A stretch of 64,000 nt of DNA from NCBI RefSeq assembly GCF_023715405.1, contig NZ_JAMBOC010000001.1, forward strand, positions 434,001-498,000. Reading direction: 5' to 3'. Positions 54,812-62,831 of this stretch are shown here, piece after piece. Numbering within the stretch: position 1 is the first letter of the stretch; the number at the start of each line of letters is the position of its first letter. The notes beneath the pieces are model-generated. The model was not told the origin of the DNA. It searched no databases and saw only the letters and a list, made by a program, of their open reading frames with translations. The position numbers and the translations under genes are program-made. The DNA comes from Solibacillus isronensis. Its GTDB lineage: Bacteria; Bacillota; Bacilli; Bacillales_A; Planococcaceae.

Positions 54812-56293
54812 TTGAAGAAACGCAACGGAAAAGTTAATTGGATTCATCAACTCAATCTAATTATTACGATAGTATTGGCAATTTTAATTGTTTCACCACT
54901 TGTTATTGCAAATGGTTTTAGTAATTCAATCCCTTATGTGATTGCAGGGGGCGGTGTCATTTTATTATCGTCGGCCAATTATTTCCTGAATATATCCAAC
55001 TTCGCCAAAGGTTTAATTTTTGTACTGATACCAGCATTTGTCGTATTTTTATTATTTTACCTGGATGGATATTCTATAAATAAACATTACATGCTGCTTG
55101 TAACATTTATTATGTGTGCAATGTATTTTAATGAACGAATGATTAAAATATTTTTACTGATCGCCAGTATTTCTTATATTTTATTATACATAGCAGTACC
55201 GGAAAATTTATTAGGGGTAAATGCAAATCTCTCGGTATTTATTACGATTTTTGTAAGTATGACAGGCTGTAACTTTTTGCTTTACCGATTAACACAATGG
55301 GGCAACAAATTAATAAAGGATGCCCAGGAAAAAGAGCGGGAAGCGAATGAACTGTTAGAAAATTTATCCTCTATTTTAAATAAAATTGAGGAAGGTTCAA
55401 ACCAGCTTGCTTCTAGCATTACACATGTAAATGACAATGTTGGTACATTGAATGTAGCGAGCGAGACGATTTTACAGTCTTCGAATCAAATGGCAGCAGC
55501 TATTCATAATGAAGCGGGGATGATTCAGCAGATTAATGAACAAATGATTTTATCGCATGATAATATGGTGAAAACGAAGGAGTCCTCTGAATCGACTGTA
55601 AAGGATTCGGATGAAGTGCAAGTAGCGATTGAACAGAGCTGGAAACAGGTACATGATGTGACAGCGGATATGGCAACATTAAGTGACTCTATTGATTTAA
55701 CGACAACGACAATTGACAATATGCAAGAGAGCCTTGCGAATGTCAATAACCTGTTAAATGGTATTAAAGCCATTGCTGATCAAACGAATTTGCTGTCTTT
55801 AAATGCCTCAATTGAAGCGGCAAGAGCAGGGGAGCACGGGAAAGGTTTTGCCGTTGTTGCAGAAGAAGTGAAAAAACTGGCGGAAGAGAGTGCGAATATT
55901 GCAACGAGTATTACCGTTGTTACTCAGCAGCTGCTTGAACGAGCAACAACTGCCCAGTTAAAAGCATATGAAGGAAAAGAAGCGGTCCATTCAAGTGTTG
56001 GCACATTGAACAATATTACTGGTTCATTTGATGGCATTAAGCAATCATTTAATGGTATTCAAGGGAAAATTAATCAAAACATGTCGATCATTTCGTATAC
56101 GAACGAACTTGTTGAAGAAGTAATGAATCAAATTGAAAATCTGTCCGCTATTTCTGAAGAAAATGCCGCTATGACTGAAGAAATCGCGAGTTCAATACAT
56201 GAAGAGCATGTCATGATGAAATCAATTGCAGATGCGAGTAATGAACTTCAGCAATTGCAAAGCGAATTGGCGGAAATTACGAAGCGACAATAA
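54812..56293 (+). CDS. Methyl-accepting chemotaxis-type protein with multi-span N terminus
   Basis: A 493-aa chemoreceptor. About six hydrophobic segments occupy residues 13-175, and no extracellular Cache/PAS sensor or HAMP domain is visible. A long coiled coil with the conserved signalling hairpin [44 protein letters not shown] follows. It probably senses a membrane-embedded or cytoplasmic-side signal. TTG 54812 is the start, with SD AGGAGG. It is a single-gene unit with a terminator. Confidence 0.9.
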   Translation: MKKRNGKVNWIHQLNLIITIVLAILIVSPLVIANGFSNSIPYVIAGGGVILLSSANYFLNISNFAKGLIFVLIPAFVVFLLFYLDGYSINKHYMLLVTFIMCAMYFNERMIKIFLLIASISYILLYIAVPENLLGVNANLSVFITIFVSMTGCNFLLYRLTQWGNKLIKDAQEKEREANELLENLSSILNKIEEGSNQLASSITHVNDNVGTLNVASETILQSSNQMAAAIHNEAGMIQQINEQMILSHDNMVKTKESSESTVKDSDEVQVAIEQSWKQVHDVTADMATLSDSIDLTTTTIDNMQESLANVNNLLNGIKAIADQTNLLSLNASIEAARAGEHGKGFAVVAEEVKKLAEESANIATSITVVTQQLLERATTAQLKAYEGKEAVHSSVGTLNNITGSFDGIKQSFNGIQGKINQNMSIISYTNELVEEVMNQIENLSAISEENAAMTEEIASSIHEEHVMMKSIADASNELQQLQSELAEITKRQ

Positions 56294-56308
56294 GTAGAAA
56301 CCGCAAAC

Positions 56309-56349
56309 AAAAAGGGAAGCGTCCAAACTTAACGGACATTTCCCTTTTT
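56309..56349. terminator. Bidirectional terminator after the chemoreceptor gene
   Basis: AAAAAGGGAA with TTCCCTTTTT and GTCC with GGAC form a hairpin with A- and T-rich flanks on each side. Confidence 0.88.
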
Positions 56350-56351
56350 AG

Positions 56352-56801
56352 TTATTCTACTTCTATTGCAATACTATCTGTCACATCACCGTTGCCAAAG
56401 CGCGCCATACTGGAAATGATATATTTTCCTTTTTCCTTTGGGGCAGTAAAGCGTGTCGATGTGGCAATTTCTTTATAATCGTAATCTTTAATCCATTGTT
56501 GTATGGATACACTCGTTACATTCTGACTATATTGAAACTCCAGTTCTTCCCCTGGCTGTACTTTTACGTAAGGGGTATTTTGCGTACTTATAATTTCATG
56601 CGGGGCAGCAGTATCCACACACTCTGCTTCACCTGCTGAATGCCAGCAATAGCTTCCTCGAACTGTTTCAATCGTCTGTTCATTCGTTGCTGCTGTTACG
56701 TCAGGAATTACCGTCACTTCATTTTGGGCCATAAAATAACGGCCAATTATAACAAGAATTATGATGGCGATAATGAGAAATAAACGATTTACATTTTTCA
56801 T
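56352..56801 (-). CDS. Hypothetical membrane-anchored/secreted protein, 149 aa
   Basis: I do not recognise the family. The N-terminal signal anchor (LFLIIAIIILVIIGRYF, about residues 7-23) precedes an extracytoplasmic domain with two cysteines (YCWHSAGEAEC), probably a disulfide, and a beta-rich C-terminal half ending KYIISSMARFGNGDVTDSIAIEVE. It resembles small surface-exposed immunoglobulin-like or calcium-binding folds in pattern only. It is the second gene after the 210-aa membrane protein, 14 nt apart. Confidence 0.68.
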   Translation of the reverse strand: MKNVNRLFLIIAIIILVIIGRYFMAQNEVTVIPDVTAATNEQTIETVRGSYCWHSAGEAECVDTAAPHEIISTQNTPYVKVQPGEELEFQYSQNVTSVSIQQWIKDYDYKEIATSTRFTAPKEKGKYIISSMARFGNGDVTDSIAIEVE

Positions 56802-56815
56802 CCGGATGTTTCACC

Positions 56816-57448
56816 TCAATGTAATTTATAAGTAGGTTGTTGTTCAAGTTGTCTTCGGATAACGAAATAAATCGCAATAAGTACCGCCAAATACAGGAGA
56901 AGTCCAAATGTGGCTAAATAATTGTGATCAACCAACATTCCGATAACGAGAAAAATGAAAGTCACACTGAAAAATCCTAAATAGATTCTTTTCGTAATCG
57001 TAAATTTTAATCTGTTGGCGATGATAAATAGAATACTATGTAACACTAAAAGGTAAACCCATTCCCATTGTATGAAAAATTCTATATTAATCAGTATGTT
57101 CATTATACAAAAACCAATCGCGGCCAGTATGGCATCTTTAGACTTTTTAAAGGAAAAACCAAGAAATACTAGGACTCCGATTGTAAAGCCGATTGTATAA
57201 AATTCAGGAAGAGCCAAATAGAAAATCGAATTAATATCGAGCAAAGCTGAGATTGTTGCCAGTGTAATGACAATTGGTCTTAAGTTGAGCTTTAAAACAA
57301 GCACAATAAATAATATAAATAGAGCAAATATGACGAGCGCTAAAGGCAGCTCCAGATTTTCTATGCGTTGAGAAGCGACATAGACTAAATTGGTGATAAA
57401 AGCAAATAGTAAAAAGAGTAGGATGCTTTTCGAATCATTGTTTTTCAT
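56816..57448 (-). CDS. Hypothetical integral membrane protein, 210 aa
   Basis: A hydrophobic protein with about seven transmembrane segments and charged loops (FSFKKSKDA, NRLKFTITKR). I do not recognise the family. SD-like CTGGGGAAAA precedes ATG 57448; the longer frame to 57505 contains the hairpin of the next entry. It is followed 14 nt later by the 149-aa secreted protein gene and probably forms an operon with it. Confidence 0.68.
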   Translation of the reverse strand: MKNNDSKSILLFLLFAFITNLVYVASQRIENLELPLALVIFALFILFIVLVLKLNLRPIVITLATISALLDINSIFYLALPEFYTIGFTIGVLVFLGFSFKKSKDAILAAIGFCIMNILINIEFFIQWEWVYLLVLHSILFIIANRLKFTITKRIYLGFFSVTFIFLVIGMLVDHNYLATFGLLLYLAVLIAIYFVIRRQLEQQPTYKLH

Positions 57449-57492
57449 AAGTTTTCCCCAGTTCCAAAGGATTGTGAAGAAGGCATTAAAAC

Positions 57493-57531
57493 AAAAACTA
57501 TGCAAATCGCTAAGGAATTTGCATAGTTTTT
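57493..57531. terminator. Perfect 15-bp hairpin upstream of the membrane protein gene
   Basis: AAAAACTATGCAAAT (57493-57507) and ATTTGCATAGTTTTT (57517-57531) pair perfectly across 9 nt. It lies between two divergent genes, where no transcript is expected to end. On the minus strand it would be an attenuator-like leader 45 nt before the 210-aa gene. Confidence 0.6.
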
Positions 57532-57677
57532 ATAAAAAAGTTGAATTAGTAAAACTAGACATGCCTCTATCTACATCTTACTAAAATTTGAAATATAAGT
57601 CTATTTAAAATTTTCCAGCCATGTGATAATGAAGTTGCGCAAAAAAGTCATAACGTTATGGTGAAACGAGGAGAAAA

Positions 57678-58418
57678 ATGAAGCAAAATATTTATGATAA
57701 TGCCTTATTTTTTAAAGGATATGAAGAAATTCGAAATCGGAAATTCAATTATAACAATTTGCTGGAGCGGCCCAATTTTTTAGTGTTAATGCCGGATGTT
57801 AAAGGGAAAATATTGTTAGATTTAGGATGTGGAAAAGGGGAGTTTGCAAATGACTGTGTTTTAAATGGGGCACAGCATGTCGATGCAATCGATATTTCGG
57901 ATAACATGATTACCGCAGCAAAAGAGCGCTATAGAAGTGTTCGTCTCCATTTTCAAAATATTTCAATTGAAGACATTCAATTAGAGGAAACGTATTATCA
58001 TCTCATTACAAGTGCATTGGCACTACATTATGTGGCAGATTTTGAAGGGGTAATACAAAAGGTAAGTCAAGCATTATGTCCGGAAGGGGTATTCCTATTT
58101 TCTATTGAGCATCCAATATCGACTGCAAATAAAGGTGTGGAGCAATGGATTTTGGACGAGACGCGCACAATCTCTCATTTTGCAGTTGCTCGTTACCGGG
58201 ATGAAGGGAAACGAACACAAAATTGGCTCGTAGATCATGTCGTGATGTATCATCGCACAATAGAAACAATTATTAATACATTAATTATTAATGGGCTGCA
58301 AATCGAGAAAATAGTGGAGCCAATGCCGACAGACGAAGCAATCGAATTACTACCAAGTCTACAAAAAGAACAGCATCGCCCTTCTTTTTTAATCGTGAAG
58401 GCGAGAAAAACAATATAA
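57678..58418 (+). CDS. Class I SAM-dependent methyltransferase
   Basis: A 246-aa methyltransferase with motif I LDLGCGKGEFANDC (about residues 47-60), the acidic AIDIS loop after motif II, and YHLITSALALHYV. The start KQNIYDNALFFKGYEEIR resembles the family of small-molecule methyltransferases (UbiE/Methyltransf_11-like). Substrate is unknown. SD CGAGGAGAAA lies upstream. It stands alone with a terminator, possibly with promoter elements in the AT-rich 57540-57677. Confidence 0.88.
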   Translation: MKQNIYDNALFFKGYEEIRNRKFNYNNLLERPNFLVLMPDVKGKILLDLGCGKGEFANDCVLNGAQHVDAIDISDNMITAAKERYRSVRLHFQNISIEDIQLEETYYHLITSALALHYVADFEGVIQKVSQALCPEGVFLFSIEHPISTANKGVEQWILDETRTISHFAVARYRDEGKRTQNWLVDHVVMYHRTIETIINTLIINGLQIEKIVEPMPTDEAIELLPSLQKEQHRPSFLIVKARKTI

Positions 58419-58425
58419 AAAATAA

Positions 58426-58447
58426 AGCGCAGAAATAAATCTGCGCT
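58426..58447. terminator. Terminator after the methyltransferase gene
   Basis: AGCGCAGA pairs with TCTGCGCT across AATAAA. The T tract is stronger on the minus strand, where it ends the PepSY gene. Confidence 0.7.
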
Positions 58448-58473
58448 CCATTTAATTATTGCTTGTTATTCCA

Positions 58474-59040
58474 TTAGTCATTAAAACGGTCATCGTCTAG
58501 ATCTTCTTCGTACTTAATAATATCTCCAGTTTTTGCATCGATTTCAAAATCGTATTCCATTTTACCGTTACGGATTTCGATTTCATAGATCAGACGGTTA
58601 TCATCTTCATCCAATTCAATGTCTGTTACTGTTCCTTTTGCTTTTGCTTGAGCAATTTCAATTGCCTGCTTTTCAGTAATGATAGCAGAATTGTTCACTG
58701 AATCTGTTGCTTTTACTGTATCGTCTGTTTTTACTGCTTTCACTGTACTAATTTTTTCACGTTCCGTTACTACCGCTTTACCTGTGCCAGCATTCACTTC
58801 AACTTCGATTTTTTCATTGTTTTTCACGATGTCGATTTCATAATGTGGTGTGCGGTCATCGCTATCATATTCAAAACCGATAATTTCTCCGTCCAATTGT
58901 TTTAACGCGATTTTCTTTGCCTCACCAGCTGAAATACTTGGGTTGTTTTCGGCTTGCGCAAATAAATCAGATTGTGCGAATACAGCACCTCCACCAATTG
59001 CTACTAGTAATGCAGGGATTGCTAAAAATTTTTTATTCAT
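58474..59040 (-). CDS. Secreted protein with two PepSY domains (YkoI-like)
   Basis: A 188-aa precursor with a cleavable-type signal (FLAIPALLVAIGGGAVFAQS) and two PepSY domains (about residues 35-95 and 118-185: GEAKKIALKQLDGEIIGFEYD, KQAIEIAQAKAKGTVTDIELD, each ending in a beta hairpin with TGKAV or TGDII). PepSY proteins often inhibit secreted peptidases. SD AGGAG (complement near 59050) favours ATG 59040 over a GTG at 59046. It is separate from the sensor genes by 91 nt. Confidence 0.85.
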   Translation of the reverse strand: MNKKFLAIPALLVAIGGGAVFAQSDLFAQAENNPSISAGEAKKIALKQLDGEIIGFEYDSDDRTPHYEIDIVKNNEKIEVEVNAGTGKAVVTEREKISTVKAVKTDDTVKATDSVNNSAIITEKQAIEIAQAKAKGTVTDIELDEDDNRLIYEIEIRNGKMEYDFEIDAKTGDIIKYEEDLDDDRFND

Positions 59041-59130
59041 ATTCACTCGCTCCTTTTCTTGTTTGTAATGTCAGTATAACGAGCGAATATGAAAACGGTC
59101 TGAGAGAATTATTAGAAATTGATGAGAAAA

Positions 59131-59679
59131 TTAATCATCATATTTTATCACGATAATTTCACCGGTAATGGCATGTACTTGAACAGTAACATCATCTTCT
59201 TGTTCAATCTCCACAAAATAAATGCCACCTTCCGCATTTTTTACAAACTCAACAGAATCGACTTCACCAGGTACTTCCTTTAAAGCAATGTCTACAGCTT
59301 GCTCTTTTGAAAGTAACGGCTTTGTAGCATTTTCAGCTGGCTTATTTGCTGTGGCTTGTTCCTCTTTTGGTGTTTCCGAATTCGTTTGCTCCTCGGATTG
59401 TTTATTTTCATTTTTATGAATAAGCTTCAACTCGGTAAATTGCCCTGTTACGGCATTTACATTCACTTCAAAAATCGAACCGTCTTTATTGAAAGAAGCG
59501 ACAAAATGATCTTTTTCTTTGACCAATGTTTGGACTTCCGCATTATAAATATCTTTAATTTTCAATTCCAGTTCATTCGTGTTCAGTTCATGCGGTGTTG
59601 ATAATTGCTTGACTGTCAGTGTAATGAAAAATCCGATTAGGATGACAGCGATGCATAGTATAATCCATTTAGCTTTCAT
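59131..59679 (-). CDS. Membrane-anchored PepSY protein (YkoJ-like)
   Basis: A 182-aa protein with an N-terminal transmembrane anchor (WIILCIAVILIGFFITLTV), a first weakly conserved PepSY-like region, a Glu/Thr/Asn/Lys-rich linker (about 88-113), and a second PepSY domain (LSKEQAVDIALKEVPGEVDSVEF). SD AGGAGGTG selects ATG 59679, which overlaps the histidine kinase gene by 11 bases. It probably modulates or is an output of the neighbouring two-component system. Confidence 0.82.
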   Translation of the reverse strand: MKAKWIILCIAVILIGFFITLTVKQLSTPHELNTNELELKIKDIYNAEVQTLVKEKDHFVASFNKDGSIFEVNVNAVTGQFTELKLIHKNENKQSEEQTNSETPKEEQATANKPAENATKPLLSKEQAVDIALKEVPGEVDSVEFVKNAEGGIYFVEIEQEDDVTVQVHAITGEIIVIKYDD

Positions 59680-61021
59680 GCTGTGCACCTCCTGAAAGTG
59701 GAACAATGAGTAAAATGGTCGTTCCTTTTCCCAGTTCGCTGTCGATGGAAACCTCGGCATTTAAACGATTTGCGAGTTCCTTTGCAATCGATAGGCCAAT
59801 GCCGGTGCCGCCGGTTTTCCGGTTTCGGTCTTTATCAACCCGGTAAAAGCGGTGGAACAAATTCGGAAGATCCTCTTTAGGTATACCAACACCAAAATCC
59901 TGAATGGAAATGTGCAAATCATTTTTCACAGAGGCGTGGATTTTAATGACATCATCACTGTATTTTCGTGCATTATCGATAAAGATAAAGAGCAGCTGTT
60001 TTAATTTTGCTTCATCTGTTGTAATTTCAACGTCAGGAATGTTAACGAGAATCTCACGATGATAGGCGGTTTTTATACTTTGCACAATCTGCTCGATAAA
60101 AGGCTGCAATGCAAATGTCGTCATATTGATCTTCGTCATTTCATTCGTCTTTGCCAGTGCGAGCATTTGTTCAATCATTGCCTTCATGTTGGTTGTCTCT
60201 TTTAAAATTGCTTCCAATGCTTCTTCCGTAATTTTCGCGTCTTGTGTGCCGCGGCGTTTTAACAGCTTCGTATAGCTTTCGATGACGGTTAATGGTGTTT
60301 TCAGTTCATGTGAAGCGTTGCCGACAAATTGCTGCTGTTTGTCATGGGCATCTTCCAACTGTGCCATTAAATGATTGTACGTCGTGGCCATTTGTGCAAT
60401 TTCATCGTTTGATTGCTTGCGGACCGGGATTTGCTCATAGCTGGACTGCTGAATATTCTTTTCCATCGTCGTCGTCAGTTGCTGAACAGGTTTTACAATC
60501 AGTCGAACAAATAGCTGACTCGCCAAATAAATCGGAATGAGTGCAACAAGTGTCATCAGCACTAAGATTATTAGCAGCCGGTTCATATTTTCGGTAATTG
60601 TCGGCAATGGCTGGATCAGCTTTGCCTCGGCAATTTCATCATTCGGCAAAATAATAGGCGTAGCAAGCGCGATATGAGGGATATCACGTATTGTTTTTTC
60701 CGTGTAATGCTGGGACGGATCAAGTTCATAATCAATTTGTTCGGATGTTTTTTGAAGCCTTTTAATTGTATTACCTGCGCTGTCATGAACGATGATCGCG
60801 CCGTCAGTCGGAAGATATGCTCCGAAAATCGAATCGATTCCATCTGTTGTGTCCAGTGCGCTAATGGCAGTCGTTAATTCATTTGCCCGTGCCTGTAATT
60901 GTTCAGCCTCTGTTGAAAAGGCAAATTCTTTATACAAATAATAAATACCAGTAAAACTGCCGATTAATATAACCGAAGTCAATAACATGGAAAACAGATT
61001 CACTTTCGTATTAAGTTTCAT
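59669..61021 (-). CDS. Sensor histidine kinase (YkoH-like)
   Basis: A 450-aa HisKA-type kinase. Two transmembrane segments (about residues 8-30 and 148-172) flank an extracytoplasmic sensor of about 115 residues. HAMP (172-225), dimerisation/phosphoacceptor His238 in NASHELKTPLTV, N box NARKYS, G1 DFGVGIPKEDL, F region FYRVD and G2 GGTGIGLSI are all visible. It overlaps the response regulator gene by 11 bases. B. subtilis ykoGH is the closest arrangement. Signal is unknown. Confidence 0.92.
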   Translation of the reverse strand: MKLNTKVNLFSMLLTSVILIGSFTGIYYLYKEFAFSTEAEQLQARANELTTAISALDTTDGIDSIFGAYLPTDGAIIVHDSAGNTIKRLQKTSEQIDYELDPSQHYTEKTIRDIPHIALATPIILPNDEIAEAKLIQPLPTITENMNRLLIILVLMTLVALIPIYLASQLFVRLIVKPVQQLTTTMEKNIQQSSYEQIPVRKQSNDEIAQMATTYNHLMAQLEDAHDKQQQFVGNASHELKTPLTVIESYTKLLKRRGTQDAKITEEALEAILKETTNMKAMIEQMLALAKTNEMTKINMTTFALQPFIEQIVQSIKTAYHREILVNIPDVEITTDEAKLKQLLFIFIDNARKYSDDVIKIHASVKNDLHISIQDFGVGIPKEDLPNLFHRFYRVDKDRNRKTGGTGIGLSIAKELANRLNAEVSIDSELGKGTTILLIVPLSGGAQHES

Positions 61022-61715
61022 TTGTCGCTTCCTTTAATACATAGCCGACACCGCGAACAGTATGTAGCAGTGACGGTAAATTCAGATTTACCTCTAGTTT
61101 TTGACGCAAATATCGTACATATACGTCAACTACATTTGTATCCCCGTAATAGTCAAATCCCCAAACCGCATTCAGCAGCTGCTCACGGGACTGCACAAGT
61201 TTCGCGTGCTTCATAAAATGCAGCAGCAAGTCAAACTCACGGGGAGTCAAATCGATTTGCTGTGCTTGTCTTGTGACTTCACGTGTTTGCTCATTTAATG
61301 ATAAATCCTGAAATGTGTGGACAGTCGAAGTTATTGCTTCAGGAGCAGATTTGTGTGAAAATCGCAACGCCACGCGAATTCGTGCAAGCAGTTCATCGAA
61401 TTCAAAAGGTTTTGTTATATAGTCATTTGCCCCGTAATCAAGCCCTGTCACTTTATCTTCTATATTACTTTTAGCAGTCAGTAAAAGGACCGGAACGGTT
61501 TCGTTATGTTTGCGAATTCGTTTTAGCACTTCCAAACCGTTCAGCTCCGGAAGCATCACATCAAGCAATATTAAATCATATTCGTCTTCATGAAATTTCA
61601 GCAAACCGTCCGTGCCGGTATGGGCGATAGTTGTTTCGTAGCCTTCAAATCCCAGTTCCAGCTGTAATACACGTGCAATCTGCTGTTCATCTTCCACAAT
61701 TAAAATTTTAGACAT
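61011..61715 (-). CDS. OmpR-family response regulator (YkoG-like)
   Basis: A 234-aa DNA-binding response regulator. The receiver has Asp9/Asp52 (LLDVMLPELNG) and Lys102 (YITKPFEFDELLARI). The winged HTH ends in NVVDVYVRYLRQKLEVNLN and HTVRGVGYVLK. ATG 61715 is chosen over the longer frame because SD AGTAGGTG lies inside the extension. First gene of the minus-strand response regulator-kinase-PepSY unit. Confidence 0.93.
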   Translation of the reverse strand: MSKILIVEDEQQIARVLQLELGFEGYETTIAHTGTDGLLKFHEDEYDLILLDVMLPELNGLEVLKRIRKHNETVPVLLLTAKSNIEDKVTGLDYGANDYITKPFEFDELLARIRVALRFSHKSAPEAITSTVHTFQDLSLNEQTREVTRQAQQIDLTPREFDLLLHFMKHAKLVQSREQLLNAVWGFDYYGDTNVVDVYVRYLRQKLEVNLNLPSLLHTVRGVGYVLKEATNET

Positions 61716-61876
61716 GCAAACACCTACTTCTATCTGTTTTGTATCCATCGTATTGTAAAAGAGGCGGTATTGGCAATGGAGAAATGTTATTCGTTGAAAA
61801 ATGATCGAAAAGGGGTAGCGATGCTTGGGTTAAAACTTCCATTTCATGTTACTCTATTTACAGGAGGTGTAAAATA

Positions 61877-62749
61877 ATGGATTATATTGAATTGAAAAAC
61901 TTCAAGCTGCGCTATTTTATACTGTTTGCGATTGGTATATTCATAGCAAGTTTTATCTTGTTATTTGTAACCGATATTCCAGCCAGTGAAGAGTGGATTA
62001 CATTTTTTGTTTCGGTCAGCTGTTTAGTGTATTTGCTGTATCAAACAAAAAAATGGAATTTCACATACAATGAACAGCCGATTCATACTACAATGACAAA
62101 AGGGCGCTGGGCAAAGTATTTATCAATTACAGCAAGCTTCCAACTGATCACTGTTGTGTTTACAGCGATTTTGTTAACGATTGTATATCTTGTTTTTGAA
62201 GAGCATATACGGGAACTGTTTTCATTCTTTCCGATGATGGATTTGGAAGAAGTGCGTCCATCGCTACTCGTATACGTCCTGTTTTTTATTAATATTTGCA
62301 TTCTTGCACCGATTTATGAGGAAATGTTATTCAGAGGGATCTTGCTTCGTCGTTTCACATTGCGATGGAGCCCGCAAAAGAGTATTATTATTTCTTCTAT
62401 TATATTTGGCATTATCCACCTCAACCCAATCAATATTGTATTTGCTTTTGCATTAGGCTGTGTGCTTGGCTATACTTACCTTAAAACTAAAAATATCGTG
62501 ATACCAATGTTATTACATAGTTTTAATAATTTCCTGGCATATATTCAGTTTGTTTATACAAATCAAACGACAGAAATGGATTTACCGACAACAGAAGCTG
62601 CCCAACAAGGATTGTTGATAAATGTGGCGTTCTTTTTCATATTGTCGGCTGTAATTATATTCTTGCTCGTCAAATACTATAAAAATTTCCGTCAGCTAAA
62701 AAATCCGGCATCAAAGTTGGATGAGCAAACGGATATCGAAACGGTTTAG
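61877..62749 (+). CDS. CPBP-family intramembrane metalloprotease (CAAX protease)
   Basis: A 290-aa polytopic protein with about eight hydrophobic segments. The CPBP motifs are EEMLFRGILLRRF (catalytic Glu-Glu and Arg), FGIIHLNPIN (metal His) and MLLHSFNNF (second His). Such proteases act on prenylated or bacteriocin-related substrates and some provide bacteriocin immunity. SD AGGAGGTG lies upstream. It has no biosynthetic neighbours. Confidence 0.9.
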   Translation: MDYIELKNFKLRYFILFAIGIFIASFILLFVTDIPASEEWITFFVSVSCLVYLLYQTKKWNFTYNEQPIHTTMTKGRWAKYLSITASFQLITVVFTAILLTIVYLVFEEHIRELFSFFPMMDLEEVRPSLLVYVLFFINICILAPIYEEMLFRGILLRRFTLRWSPQKSIIISSIIFGIIHLNPINIVFAFALGCVLGYTYLKTKNIVIPMLLHSFNNFLAYIQFVYTNQTTEMDLPTTEAAQQGLLINVAFFFILSAVIIFLLVKYYKNFRQLKNPASKLDEQTDIETV

Positions 62750-62767
62750 CTAGTAATGTATAAAATA

Positions 62768-62812
62768 AAATCGCTCATTTTGCTGAATAAGGCAAAATGG
62801 GCGATTTATTAT
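62768..62812. terminator. Bidirectional terminator after the CPBP gene
   Basis: AAATCGCTCATTTTGC pairs with GCAAAATGGGCGATTT, with one G-T pair, and an A/T-rich flank on each side. Confidence 0.85.
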
Positions 62813-62831
62813 TTTCTCACTTTATTTAATA

